The notes: generated by a model not told the origin, from the sequence alone. DNA of 34,910 nt from a candidate division WOR-1 bacterium RIFCSPHIGHO2_01_FULL_53_15 (GCA_001772335.1 METM01000008.1:1-34910), one strand, 5' to 3'; numbered from the stretch's first letter, positions 21,917 through 31,000 are shown. Numbers and translations are program-made.

Positions 21917-22715
21917 GTTCGGACGAGCCATTAATTATTTGCGTATTTCTGTCACCGACCGCTGCAACCTGCGCTGTGCCTACTGCATGCCAGCTGAAGG
22001 AATCGCCCTCAAAACGCACGCTGAGATCTTATCTTATGAAGAGATCGTCGAGATCTGCAAAACGGCGGTCGGCCTCGGCATCAACAAGATCCGGTTGACC
22101 GGCGGCGAGCCGCTGGTGCGCCGCGATATCTGCGAGCTGGTCTTTGGCATAGCAAATATACCCGGACTGCAAGATCTGGCTTTGACGACCAACGGGGTCC
22201 ATTTGAAAGCTCTGGCTTTTAACCTGAAAAAAGCGGGTTTGAGGCGCGTTAATGTCAGCCTCGATTCCCTTGACCCGGCCAAGTATCAGCGGATCACACG
22301 GGGCGGCAATTTGTCCGACGTTTTGCAGGGGATCGAAGCGGCGTTAGCGGCGGGGCTTGCCCCGCTCAAGATCAACATTGTCCTGCAATGGGGTTTTAAT
22401 GACGATGAGGTTGAGGCGTTCATGAGTTTCGCCGATCGCCTGGGAGTTAAACTCCAGTTCATCCGGCAGATGTCATTGTCCCGGGGGAAGCCGGCAGTTC
22501 CGGCGGACAATGTCTGCACCAGGCCACCTGACTGCCGCCAGTGCAACCGCGTTCGTCTGACAGCCGACGGCAAATTCAAGCCCTGCCTTTTTTCCGACCT
22601 CGAGATCGATGTCAGGATCGTGGGCGCGGAACGGGCTTTGCGGCTGGCGGTCGAAAGCAAGCCGGAGGCGGGGCGAGCGTGTTATAAAAGGGAAATGGTG
22701 CAAATTGGCGGTTAA
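21897..22715 (+). CDS. moaA: GTP 3',8-cyclase MoaA, compact form
   Basis: The radical SAM enzyme that starts Moco synthesis from GTP. The SAM cluster motif CNLRCAYC follows LRISVTDR, with LTGGEPLVRRD downstream. The second cluster CRQCNRVRLTADGKFKPC (C-x2-C-x13-C) and the C-terminal Gly-Gly tail are intact. At 272 residues it is about 55 shorter than typical MoaA. The missing part lies between LQFIRQM and the second cluster, where the GW...R...GPA region normally sits. All catalytic cysteines survive, so it may work, but substrate contacts in that region would be absent. The ATG lies within mobA. Confidence 0.9.
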   Translation: MRPLADKFGRAINYLRISVTDRCNLRCAYCMPAEGIALKTHAEILSYEEIVEICKTAVGLGINKIRLTGGEPLVRRDICELVFGIANIPGLQDLALTTNGVHLKALAFNLKKAGLRRVNVSLDSLDPAKYQRITRGGNLSDVLQGIEAALAAGLAPLKINIVLQWGFNDDEVEAFMSFADRLGVKLQFIRQMSLSRGKPAVPADNVCTRPPDCRQCNRVRLTADGKFKPCLFSDLEIDVRIVGAERALRLAVESKPEAGRACYKREMVQIGG

Positions 22716-23163
22716 GAAATTCAGTCATGTCGATAGATCCGGCAAAGCAAAAATGGTGGATGTGGGGAATAAGCCGGTGGTTGAGAGAATTGCGGTCGCC
22801 AGAGGATTTATTTATTTAGCGAAAGAAACAATTAAACTGATCAAGACCAATCAATTAAAAAAGGGCGACGTCTTGGCTGTTGCAAAGATTGCCGGGATCC
22901 AGGCGGCCAAAAAGACGAGCGACCTGATCCCGCTCTGCCATCCCCTGGTTATTGATGTAATTGATGTCGACCTGCAATATCAGCAAAAGGGGCTGGCGAT
23001 CGAAGCGACCGTAAGATCGACCGGCAAAACTGGGGTAGAGATGGAGGCGCTGACTGCAGTTTCAGTTGCAGCACTCACCATTTATGATATGTGTAAAGCA
23101 GTGGACAAAAAAATGAAAATAGGAGATATTTATCTGTGGCAAAAATCAAAGCGGTCTGTTTGA
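22705..23163 (+). CDS. moaC: Cyclic pyranopterin monophosphate synthase MoaC
   Basis: Acts with MoaA to form cyclic pyranopterin monophosphate. The 152-residue protein contains the family motifs HVDRSGKAKMVDV, SDLIPLCHPL and TGVEMEALTAVSVAALTIYDMCKA. TTG 22705 is chosen because it is the only start-like codon just before the conserved KKFSHVD and gives the normal length; it overlaps moaA by 11 bases. The longer frame reaching back to 22609 lies inside moaA. Confidence 0.93.
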   Translation: MAVKKFSHVDRSGKAKMVDVGNKPVVERIAVARGFIYLAKETIKLIKTNQLKKGDVLAVAKIAGIQAAKKTSDLIPLCHPLVIDVIDVDLQYQQKGLAIEATVRSTGKTGVEMEALTAVSVAALTIYDMCKAVDKKMKIGDIYLWQKSKRSV

Positions 23164-23561
23164 GCCGGGACAAAGGCCGGAAGGCCGAGGTCGGAGAAGC
23201 CGAGCTGGTGGTTGGCTCCGGGGCGCGAGGCGATTTTCACGCCGGCTCGAAAAGGCAGGTGAGTTTGCTGGCCGAAGAGAGCATAAATATGATGAGAGCC
23301 AAAGGGCTGCGGTTAAAACCGGGCGATTTTGGCGAGAACATCGTGACCGAAGGGATCGATCTGAAAGCCTTGGGCCTCGGGACAAAATTATCGCTCGGCC
23401 GGGAAATTGAACTGGAGATAACCGAGATCGGCAAAGTTTGCCCCGAGCGGTGCGCCATCTATTACCAGGCCGGCGACTGCATCATGCCGCGGGAAGGCGT
23501 TTTTGGCAAGGTCTTAAAAGGAGGGCTGATCAAAGTTGGAGACGAGATCAGGCAAATTTAG
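23136..23561 (+). CDS. MOSC-domain protein
   Basis: A 141-residue stand-alone MOSC (Moco sulfurase C-terminal) domain. Characteristic parts are GARGDFHAGSKRQVSLLAEESI, GDFGENIVTEGIDL and the cysteine-containing GKVCPERCAIYYQAGDCIMPREGVFGKV. MOSC domains bind sulfur and Moco. Small forms are common in Moco operons, where a role in cofactor sulfur handling or insertion is proposed but not firm. It starts with GTG 23136 inside moaC and overlaps the next gene by 26 bases. Confidence 0.9.
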   Translation: MAKIKAVCLSRDKGRKAEVGEAELVVGSGARGDFHAGSKRQVSLLAEESINMMRAKGLRLKPGDFGENIVTEGIDLKALGLGTKLSLGREIELEITEIGKVCPERCAIYYQAGDCIMPREGVFGKVLKGGLIKVGDEIRQI

Positions 23562-24030
23562 GGCGGCGGTCTTAACGACCAGCGACAAGGGCTCAAAAGG
23601 CGAGCGGGAAGACAAGTCGGGCAAGATCATCATGGACCTGCTCAAGACCGCCCCTTTTGAAATCGTCCACTACGAGATGATCCCGGATGATCTTGAGACG
23701 ATCAAAGAGCGTTTAGTCAAGTTCTGCGACGAATTGAAGGTTGACCTGGTTTTGACCACGGGCGGCACCGGGTTCTCCCGGCGCGATAATACGCCCGAGG
23801 CCACCAGGGCAGTAATCGAAAAAGAAGCGCCGGGGATCCCCGAGGCCATGCGCTTTGAGGGCTGGAAAAAAACGAAGCGGGCCATGCTCTCGCGCGGGAT
23901 CGCGGGTCTGCGCGGGCAGACCTTAATTATTAATTTGCCGGGCAGCTCGCGAGGGGCGCGGGAGTCGTTAGAGGCGATCATCGATGAACTGCCGCACGGG
24001 CTGGAGATGTTCGAAGGACGCGAGCATTGA
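23536..24030 (+). CDS. mog: Molybdopterin adenylyltransferase (Mog/MoaB family)
   Basis: Activates molybdopterin with AMP before metal insertion by MoeA. The 164-residue protein has the family signatures LTTGGTGFSRRDNTPEAT, with the molybdopterin-binding GGTG, and NLPGSSRGARESLEAI. The length suits MogA or MoaB; the order of conserved segments fits either. The start is TTG 23536 within the MOSC gene, and its stop overlaps the chrA start. Confidence 0.92.
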   Translation: METRSGKFRAAVLTTSDKGSKGEREDKSGKIIMDLLKTAPFEIVHYEMIPDDLETIKERLVKFCDELKVDLVLTTGGTGFSRRDNTPEATRAVIEKEAPGIPEAMRFEGWKKTKRAMLSRGIAGLRGQTLIINLPGSSRGARESLEAIIDELPHGLEMFEGREH

Positions 24031-24551
24031 TGATCTTATTTGACCTGTTCTTTGTTTTTTTCAAGATCGGCCTGTTCGCGGTCGGCGGCGCCTATTCTTT
24101 CCTGCCGCTGATCGAAAAAGAAGTGGTCGAGAATTACCGGTGGCTGACCAAACCGGAATTCTTAGATGTCTTGGGAGCGATCCAGATCTTTCCCGGCGCC
24201 ATTTCCATTAAATACGCCACGTATACGGGCTACAAATTGGCCGGCATCCCGGGGGCGATCGCGGCCAATATCGGCAATTTTGTCGCGCCGGCGGCCTTGA
24301 TCCTTCTCGTCGGGGCTTTATATTTAAGATTCAAAGACATGCCGCCTCTCAAGCAGGCCTTTGCCATGATCCGGCTGGCGGTTTTCGCCATGATACTGGC
24401 TGTCGCTTTTCAGGCGATCGAAATGAAAGAACTTCTGCGCTTCAGGGGATTATTGGTGGCGGCGATCGCGTTTGTTTTATTCGCCTTTACCAAAATCCAT
24501 CCGGCTTTTATCATTGCCGGCGCGGGGATATTAGGGGCTTTGGGCTTGTAA
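24030..24551 (+). CDS. Single-domain chromate-transporter-family (CHR) membrane protein
   Basis: A 173-residue protein with about five or six hydrophobic helices. The CHR signature FKIGLFAVGGAYSFLPLIEKEVV and the ALGAIQIFPGAISIKYATYTGYK segment identify the chromate ion transporter family. Half-size CHR proteins usually come as adjacent pairs; only one is present. Its place in a riboswitch-controlled Moco operon suggests transport of molybdate, tungstate or another oxyanion instead of chromate, which is inference. The ATG shares a base with the mog stop, and moeA follows after one base. Confidence 0.85.
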   Translation: MILFDLFFVFFKIGLFAVGGAYSFLPLIEKEVVENYRWLTKPEFLDVLGAIQIFPGAISIKYATYTGYKLAGIPGAIAANIGNFVAPAALILLVGALYLRFKDMPPLKQAFAMIRLAVFAMILAVAFQAIEMKELLRFRGLLVAAIAFVLFAFTKIHPAFIIAGAGILGALGL

Positions 24552-24552
24552 T

Positions 24553-25755
24553 ATGCTCTCGATCAGCCAAGCCAGAAAAATCATCTTAAATAATACCGGA
24601 GAGACGCCGGCCGTGACGGTCGATCTTATGTCGGCTGCGGGAGCGTGTTTGGCCAAAGACATTTATTCCTCTCTGCCGATCCCGCTCTTTGACAACTCCG
24701 CCATGGACGGCTACGCGGTCAGGGCTGGCGACCTTAAGGGGGCTTCGCAAAAGAACCCGATCCGCCTAAAGATAGTCGAAGAGATCCCGGCCGGATATAT
24801 CCCCCGCAAGCGGGTGAAGCGAGGCGAGGCCTCTTTAATTATGACGGGAGCGATGTTCCCGGCCGGCGCGGATACTGTGGTCGTGGTTGAAGCCACAAAG
24901 CGGGAAGGCAAAACGGTCAAGATCTTTTGTCAGGCGGGCAAGGGAGAGAATATTCGGAAAAAAGGCGAAGTCATACGAGGGGGGGAGCGGCTGCTTAAGG
25001 CCGGCGCTTTGATCCGCCCGCCGGAAGCCGCGCTGTTAGCGACGGTCAACAAAAAGACGATCTCGGTTCACCGCCGGCCGCGGGTGTCCCTCCTTTCCAC
25101 CGGCAGTGAAGTCGTGCCGCTGGGCCGCCGGCTCGGGCCCGGCCAGATCGTCGACAGCAACCGGTACGGTGTGATGATGCAGTTGAAAGCGTGCGGGGCG
25201 GATGTGATCGATCTGGGGATCGTGAGGGATGACAGAGTGGCGATAAAAAGAAAATTGGTCAAAGGCCTGCGGCGGGCCGATGCGATCATAACGATCGGCG
25301 GTGTTTCGGTCGGGCAATGGGATTTTGTCAAAGAGATAGTTGAAAAACTGGGCCGGCTCATTTTCTGGAAAGTCAGGATGAAGCCGGGCGGGCCGCTGAC
25401 CTTTGGCAAGATCAAAGATAGACTCTATTTTGGCCTGCCGGGCAACCCGGTTTCGGCCCTGGTGGTTTTTGAACAAATGGTCCGCCCGGCGCTCCTAAAG
25501 CTGAGCGGCCGCCGGGATCATTTAAAGCCAGTCTTCTCCGCCGTGTTAGAGAAAGATTATCATGGCCAGGCGGGGAAGGTCCGGCTGGAGAGAATATTCC
25601 TTAGATACAAAAACGATAAGTATTTTGCCCGGCCGGTGCGCTCGCTCGGCTCGGGCGACCTGCGCTCTATGACGGCGGCCAACGGGCTGATGATCGTGCC
25701 GGAACATATTTCGCGTCTGCGCCGGGGCCAGAAAGTCACAGCGCAGTTCCTGTAA
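24553..25755 (+). CDS. moeA: Molybdopterin molybdenumtransferase MoeA
   Basis: Inserts molybdate into adenylylated molybdopterin. At 400 residues it has the normal length and the family landmarks PLFDNSAMDGYAVRAGD, VSLLSTGSEVV, TIGGVSVGQWDFVKE and YFGLPGNPVSALVVFEQMVRP. It is the last gene of the Moco operon. moaD, moaE and moeB are not in the window. Confidence 0.95.
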   Translation: MLSISQARKIILNNTGETPAVTVDLMSAAGACLAKDIYSSLPIPLFDNSAMDGYAVRAGDLKGASQKNPIRLKIVEEIPAGYIPRKRVKRGEASLIMTGAMFPAGADTVVVVEATKREGKTVKIFCQAGKGENIRKKGEVIRGGERLLKAGALIRPPEAALLATVNKKTISVHRRPRVSLLSTGSEVVPLGRRLGPGQIVDSNRYGVMMQLKACGADVIDLGIVRDDRVAIKRKLVKGLRRADAIITIGGVSVGQWDFVKEIVEKLGRLIFWKVRMKPGGPLTFGKIKDRLYFGLPGNPVSALVVFEQMVRPALLKLSGRRDHLKPVFSAVLEKDYHGQAGKVRLERIFLRYKNDKYFARPVRSLGSGDLRSMTAANGLMIVPEHISRLRRGQKVTAQFL

Positions 25756-25783
25756 TGCAACTTCTCGTCGACAAAATTGCCCC

Positions 25784-25811
25784 TTGACAAAATTCAACCA
25801 TGTGATAACAT
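25784..25811 (+). promoter_or_regulatory. Promoter of the porin-molybdoenzyme operon
   Basis: TTGACA (25784-25789), 16 bases, TAACAT (25806-25811). Predicted +1 is near 25818. A Rex-like inverted repeat covers the -10. Confidence 0.6.
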
Positions 25812-25817
25812 TCACAA
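25800..25817. promoter_or_regulatory. Rex-like operator over the -10 of the molybdoenzyme operon
   Basis: ATGTGATAACATTCACAA: the right half is a perfect TTCACAA and the left half matches five of seven. The core TGTGA-N6-TCACA is a perfect inverted repeat that also fits CRP-family sites. Rex is preferred because rex is encoded here and similar sites lie at 3945 and 10567. Confidence 0.6.
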
Positions 25818-25969
25818 TGTCTTCGAGTTCCGATGGCCCTCCAGGGGAGTCGGAAAGCGCAACGGCTTAAAGAGCAATCGCTAGGCCCGCCCGGATCCCC
25901 GAGCGCAGTCGAGGGGTGAAATTGGCAAAGGAGACAATTCGCTGTCAAAAGCGGGTTGTCTCCTTTTTT
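25818..25969 (+). ncRNA. Structured leader RNA ending in an intrinsic terminator, class unassigned
   Basis: From the predicted +1 the RNA can form TTCCGA (25828-25833)/TCGGAA (25850-25855), enclosing a CCC-TCCA-GGG hairpin, then an AGCG/CGCT stem and a CCCC/GGGG stem around 25898-25916 followed by TGAAATTGGC. It ends in a strong terminator 35 bases before the porin start. The layout is that of a transcriptional riboswitch, an attenuator or a free small RNA. No known riboswitch consensus could be matched. A 28-codon frame (25833-25919) overlaps it. Confidence 0.5.
25927..25969 (+). terminator. Intrinsic terminator in the molybdoenzyme operon leader
   Basis: AAAGGAGACAA (25927-25937) and TTGTCTCCTTT (25956-25966) are perfectly complementary. 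TTCGC/GCGGG extend the stem inward, giving 16 pairs with an eight-base loop, and a T run follows. Confidence 0.9.
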
Positions 25970-26003
25970 ATTTTGATTTTTTTTTGCAAGGAGGAATAAG
26001 GAA

Positions 26004-26981
26004 ATGAAGAAAGCAATTTTGGCGATGGTTTCGGTCTTTTTGCTGGCGGCGGTTTCTTATGGCGCAGAGGGGAAACTGGATGGGGTGCTGTTGGCTCAAT
26101 ACATGAGCACTCCCGCCAGCGGGGCAAATGCCTTTGATGTAACGCGCATGTACCTTACTTATGTCGCCGAGCTGGCGAGCAATGTTAAGATGAGGTATAC
26201 GACCGATCTTGCGCGGAGCGTCACTCCGGAAGCGAAGGGCGCCGAGTTTCTTTTCGCCAAATATGCCTGGCTGGAAATTACTAAAATTATTCCCGGCGGC
26301 GCGCGGCTCCGTTTTGGTTTGATCGAAACTCCCTGGATCGGGTTTGAAGACGGCATCTGGGGCTATCGCGTGCAGGGCTCAAATTTCGCGGATCGGTTGG
26401 GGGTCATCAGTTCCGCTGATTTTGGGGTAAGTTTGGACGGGAAGATTTTGGGTGACAATCTGGAATATTTTGGTGTGGTCGTGAATGGCGCCGGTTATAA
26501 GAGTGCGGAAACCGATAAGTCCAAGCGCGCGGAATTAAGATTGACCGGCCGGCCGGTTAAAAATGTTTCCGTTTCCGGTTTTGTTTCCAAGGATTACTGG
26601 AGCGATGACCCGAGCAAGCCGCGAGACCGCACCATCGGCCAGGTGGCGTATAAAGACGGTAATTATACCCTGGCGGGAGATTATCTGGTGGCTACCGGTT
26701 CGACCGCGGCCGGGAAGAACGGCGCCGGTTACAGCATTTTTGGCACGGCAAAACTAGACACTATTTTTAACGCATTGTCGGGCTACACCGCGATCGGCCG
26801 GCTTGATCAATACGATCCGGACACGGCGACCGCAAGTGATGCTTCGATCAGGTATATCGCCGGCGTTTCATATGAATTAATAAAGGGGACCCTGATCCTT
26901 CTTGACGTGGACCGTTTACGGACCGAGAGCGGCGCGGGGAATACCACCAGCGCTTACGTCCACGTGCAGGTTAAGTTCTAA
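26004..26981 (+). CDS. Outer-membrane beta-barrel protein (porin-like)
   Basis: A 325-residue exported protein with a signal peptide (residues 1-20, ending SYGA). It shows many alternating strands and ends in VHVQVKF, with a terminal phenylalanine typical of outer-membrane barrels. Segments such as VTRMYLTYVAELASNVKMRYTTDLAR and GARLRFGLIETPWIGFED resemble phosphate-selective or alginate-type porins found beside respiratory operons. No heme motif is present. A strong AAGGAGG site precedes the ATG. First gene of the molybdoenzyme operon; its stop overlaps the cytochrome start. It may admit the oxyanion substrate. Confidence 0.82.
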   Translation: MKKAILAMVSVFLLAAVSYGAEGKLDGVLLAQYMSTPASGANAFDVTRMYLTYVAELASNVKMRYTTDLARSVTPEAKGAEFLFAKYAWLEITKIIPGGARLRFGLIETPWIGFEDGIWGYRVQGSNFADRLGVISSADFGVSLDGKILGDNLEYFGVVVNGAGYKSAETDKSKRAELRLTGRPVKNVSVSGFVSKDYWSDDPSKPRDRTIGQVAYKDGNYTLAGDYLVATGSTAAGKNGAGYSIFGTAKLDTIFNALSGYTAIGRLDQYDPDTATASDASIRYIAGVSYELIKGTLILLDVDRLRTESGAGNTTSAYVHVQVKF

Positions 26982-27235
26982 TGAAAGCGACGGTAAAATT
27001 CTTTTTACTGATCGCCGGCTGCTGGTTATTGGTCGCTTCCGGAGCGCAGGCCCGAATCGGCGGCGGCGATATCAAGATCAATGAACAGGTGACCTTCAGC
27101 CACGAATGGCATGTTAAAGAGATGGGGCTGTCCTGCGCTAAATGCCATCCGAAACTGTTTGTGACGACTGCCAAACGCAAGTCAGCCGCCGCGGCGCTGA
27201 AAAATTGCCTGACCTGTCACGGGAAGAAGTGGTGA
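26981..27235 (+). CDS. Small diheme c-type cytochrome
   Basis: An 84-residue secreted protein with a signal peptide (residues 1-24, ending AQA) and two heme motifs, CAKCH and CLTCH. The stretch VTFSHEWHVKEMGLSCAKCH has the FSHxxH axial-ligand pattern of c7/c3 cytochromes, with the third heme motif lost or never present. It starts on the last base of the porin stop codon and lies just before the Fe-S and molybdenum subunits, so it probably donates or accepts electrons for that enzyme in the periplasm. Confidence 0.88.
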   Translation: MKATVKFFLLIAGCWLLVASGAQARIGGGDIKINEQVTFSHEWHVKEMGLSCAKCHPKLFVTTAKRKSAAAALKNCLTCHGKKW

Positions 27236-27242
27236 AATAATT

Positions 27243-28022
27243 ATGTACGAAGGCAAAGACGAATTGACCATAATCCAGGAAGATATTAAACGGGCCTTAA
27301 AAAGGCCGGGCGCCAAATGGGCCATGCTCCTTGACCTGCGGCGCTGCGTCCTCTGCCATTCCTGCACGATCGGCTGTGTGGCTGAGCAGAAAAGCCCGCC
27401 CGGGATAACTTACCGCCCGGTATACGAAGAAGAATCAGGAAACTATCCGGCCGTCCAGAGGCGGTTTACGCCGCGCCCCTGCCAACAGTGTGATAAGCCG
27501 CCGTGTGTCGCCGCTTGCCCCAACGCCGGGGAAAACCTGGCTACCTGGAAAAGCGAAAAGGGAGACAGCGCCGGCATTGTCATGATCAACTACGATCAGT
27601 GCGTCGGCTGCGGCCGCTGCGTCATCGCCTGCCCCTACAAGGCGCGCGCCCTGGATAAGGGCGCTTTCTATACCGAAGAGACGCCAAAGATCGAGGAATA
27701 TGAGAAAGCGCCGACTTTTGAATATTCCAAACAATGGCCGCGCGAGAAGTACAATATCCCGGTCGGGGTGGCGCGCAAATGCCATTTCTGCCTCCACCGC
27801 CTGCGCAAGGGGATGCTCCCTATGTGCGTCTCAACCTGCATCGGGCGGGTCAATTATTTCGGCGACCCGACCGACGCGGAAAGCTTGATCTATAAGGTAA
27901 TGCAGGCCAATCAGGATAAAATTAGGGTTTTGACGGCAGTTAAGGGAGAATATCCGGGCAAAGCGCCGGAATTCGCCAAAGCTTCAGCCACCCAGCCAAG
28001 GGTTTATTACATTGTTGCCTGA
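27243..28022 (+). CDS. Four-cluster 4Fe-4S electron-transfer subunit of the molybdoenzyme
   Basis: A 259-residue beta subunit of the DmsB/PsrB/TtrB type. The cysteine groups in order are CVLCHSCTIGC, CQQCDKPPCVAACP, CVGCGRCVIACP and CHFCLHRLRKGMLPMCVSTC, making four [4Fe-4S] clusters. It has no Tat or Sec signal, so it would be exported by riding with the Tat-signal-bearing catalytic subunit encoded next. It lies between the diheme cytochrome and the catalytic subunit, matching an electron path from cytochrome to Fe-S to Moco or the reverse. Confidence 0.93.
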   Translation: MYEGKDELTIIQEDIKRALKRPGAKWAMLLDLRRCVLCHSCTIGCVAEQKSPPGITYRPVYEEESGNYPAVQRRFTPRPCQQCDKPPCVAACPNAGENLATWKSEKGDSAGIVMINYDQCVGCGRCVIACPYKARALDKGAFYTEETPKIEEYEKAPTFEYSKQWPREKYNIPVGVARKCHFCLHRLRKGMLPMCVSTCIGRVNYFGDPTDAESLIYKVMQANQDKIRVLTAVKGEYPGKAPEFAKASATQPRVYYIVA

Positions 28023-28038
28023 GGGAGGATCATCAAAT

Positions 28039-31000
28039 ATGCCAGACAAAGCGGAAGAAACGAAAGCAGGCGGCGGGCTGACCCGCCGTGAATTCATCAA
28101 GTGTTCGGCGGTCCTGGGCGGCACGCTCCTGGCCAGCCAGTTCGCCTGGGCGGCCGACCTGCTGCGCCGGGCGGAAGCGGGGCTTTTAACCCCCGAGGAA
28201 GAGTATGAGCTGGCCAAAGCCGAAAATATTCTCTACACCACCTGCCTGCAGTGCAACACCGGCTGCGGGATCAAGGTAAAATTTTTCCGGAAAAACGGCA
28301 GCGCGGTCGCCTTAAAAGTCGATGGCAATCCCTACAACCCGTTCACTCTGCTGCCGCATTATTCTTATAAGACCTCGCCTTTTGAATTGAATACGGTCGA
28401 CGGCGCCATCTGCCCCAAGGGACAGGCCGGCCTGCAGACGGTCTATGATCCGTATCGTATTACCAAAGTGCTCAAGCGCGCGGGCAAGCGCGGAGAAAAT
28501 AAATGGAAATCGATCTCTTTTGACGAGGCCGTTAATGAAGTTGTCAACGGCGGCCGGCTTTTCAAGGACGTCCCCGGCGAAGAGGATCGTCACGTTGAGG
28601 GGCTAAAGGACATCTGCACACTGCGCGATCCGGAACTGGCCAAGAGCATGGACTGGGACATAAAGGAGATCTGGAAGAAGAAAACCAAAGAAGAGAAGCA
28701 GACGGCAGTGGCAGAGTTCAAGCGAAAATATGCCGGTGATCTCCACCACCTGATCGATCCCGACCATCCGGATTTCGGGCCGAAGAACAATCAATTGGTT
28801 TACCTGTGGGGCCGCAAGAAAGCGGGTCGCGAGCAGTTCGCCCTCCGCTTTTTTGCCGGCGGGCTGGGGACATACAATTATCACGGACACACCACCGTTT
28901 GCCAGGGCTCGCTTTATTTCTCCGGCAAAGCCATGAGCGAACAATACACGGCAGGGACTTTTAAGGACGGGCAGAAGTTTTACTGGCAGGGGGACATCGA
29001 AGGAGCGGAATTCATCCTTTTCGTGGGCGCCAATCTTTTTGACGCCAATTACGGCCCGCCCAACCGCACGCCGCGGCTAATCGGCAAAAAGTTTGCCGTG
29101 GTCGACCCGCGTTTCAACAAGCTGGCATCCAAGGCCTGGAAATATCTGCCGATAAACCCCGGGACCGACGGGGCGCTGGCCATGGCCATGATCCAGTGGG
29201 TCATCAAGAATAAACGCTACAACACCGATTACCTTGAAAACGCCAATCTGGGCGCGGCCAAGAAAGCGGGCGAGCCGAATTACAGCAACGCCGCCTGGCT
29301 GGTTAAAATTAAAGACGGGAAACCGGACGTTTTCCTGCGGGCCAATGAGCTTGGCCTTGCTCCAAAAGAATTGAGGACAAAAGACGGCCAAGTTTATACC
29401 TTTGAATATCTGACGGTCCTCAAGGACGGCAAGGCGGCGCCGGTCGATCCAAACAGCGAAAAGGAGGCGATCAAGGGCGATCTCTTTGTTGATGCGAAGC
29501 TGACTGCTTCTGATGGCTCCGAAATCGAGGTCAAAAGCGCCCTGCAAATTTTGGCCGACTCCGCGAATGAAAAGACAATTGAAGAGTGGTCGAAGATCTG
29601 CGGGATACCGGTCTCTGATATTGAAGAAATAACCGGTGAATTTACTTCGCACGGCAGAAAAGCGGCGGTTGATATCCATCGCGGCGTCGCCCAGCACACC
29701 AATGGCTTCTACAGTATCCTTGGTTTTTACAATTTAAATCTCTTGATCGGGAATTTTGACTATCGAGGCGGTATGATCGCCGCTTCGGCTTATGGGGTTG
29801 ATGGCTCAAAAGACGGCCAACCCTATAATCTGGGGAAACTGCATCCGGATAAAAGACAAGAATTTGGCATTAATATCATCCGCTACGGGAACAAATACGA
29901 AGAATCCACCATCTTCGAAGGTTATCCGGCCAAGCGAAACTGGTGGCCGATCTCTTCCCATATCTATCAGGAAGTTATCCCTTCCATCGGCGATGCCTAT
30001 CCTTATCCGATCAAGGCACTCTTTTCATACATGGCGGCGCCCAATTACTCCCTGCCGGCCGGCCACGCGCAGAATGAGATCCTGGCGGATACCAAAAAGA
30101 TCCCCCTCTATGTAGCCAACGACATCCTGGTGGGGGTCACTTCCATGTACGCGGATTATATTTTCCCCGACTTAAGTTATTTGGAGCGCTGGGAGTTCCA
30201 GGGCTCGCACCCCAATATGGCCACCAAGACCCAGCCGGTGCGCAATCCCGTCATTGCGCCGATCCCGGAGACGGTCAAGGTTTATGGCGAAGAAATGCCG
30301 ATCAGCTTTGAATCAATGATGCTGGGCATTGCCGAAAAGATGAATCTTCCCGGATTTGGCCCGGGTGGCTTAGGTGAGGGGGGCGACTTTACCCGGCCGG
30401 AGGATTTCTATCTCAAGATGGTGGCCAATGTGGCGACCGATGGGACGGCCGTGCCTGACGCCGATGATAAGGAAGTGGAGCTTTTCTTGAAATCCCGCGG
30501 CCATCTGCCCAAGTCGGTTTTTGATCCCGAACGCTGGCAGAAGGCGGCGGGCGAAAAATATTGGAGAAAAGTTATCTATGTCCTCAACCGCGGCGGAAGA
30601 TTCCAGGAATATAAGGACTCTTTCAAGGGTGAGCAGGTTGCCAACAAGTACGGCAAATTAATAAATATTTATCAGGAAAAGACCGCCAAGACCAAGAACG
30701 CCTTTACCGGGAAGTCAAACAAAGGTTACGCGGCTTATATCCCGGTATCTACCGCTCTGGGAAAATCACCAAAAGACGAGGGTTTGACTGGCGACCTTCA
30801 CCTCCTGACCCAGCGCGACATTACCATGACCAAGTCCCGAACGGTCACCAATTACTGGCTGCAGACGATCCTGCCCGAAAATGGGATCATTATTAATGGG
30901 ACTGATGCCCATCGTCTGGGGTTGAAGGACGGCGACCGGGTCAAGGTGGTTTCTTCGACAAATCCGGAAGGGATCTGGGATTTCAAGAACGGCAAGAAGA

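Noticed and set aside
25801-25816. Perfect CRP-type site TGTGA-N6-TCACA
   Set aside because: It fits CRP, but the flanking bases, the related sites at 3945 and 10567 and the presence of rex favour Rex. No CRP/FNR-family gene is in the window. Kept as the alternative reading.
25833-25919. 28-codon frame in the leader RNA as a leader peptide
   Set aside because: No ribosome site, no runs of regulatory codons, and it runs through predicted stems. Chance is likely.
29077-29697. 206-codon minus-strand frame within the molybdoenzyme gene
   Set aside because: Shadow of a well-supported gene, with no start signals and no recognisable motif.
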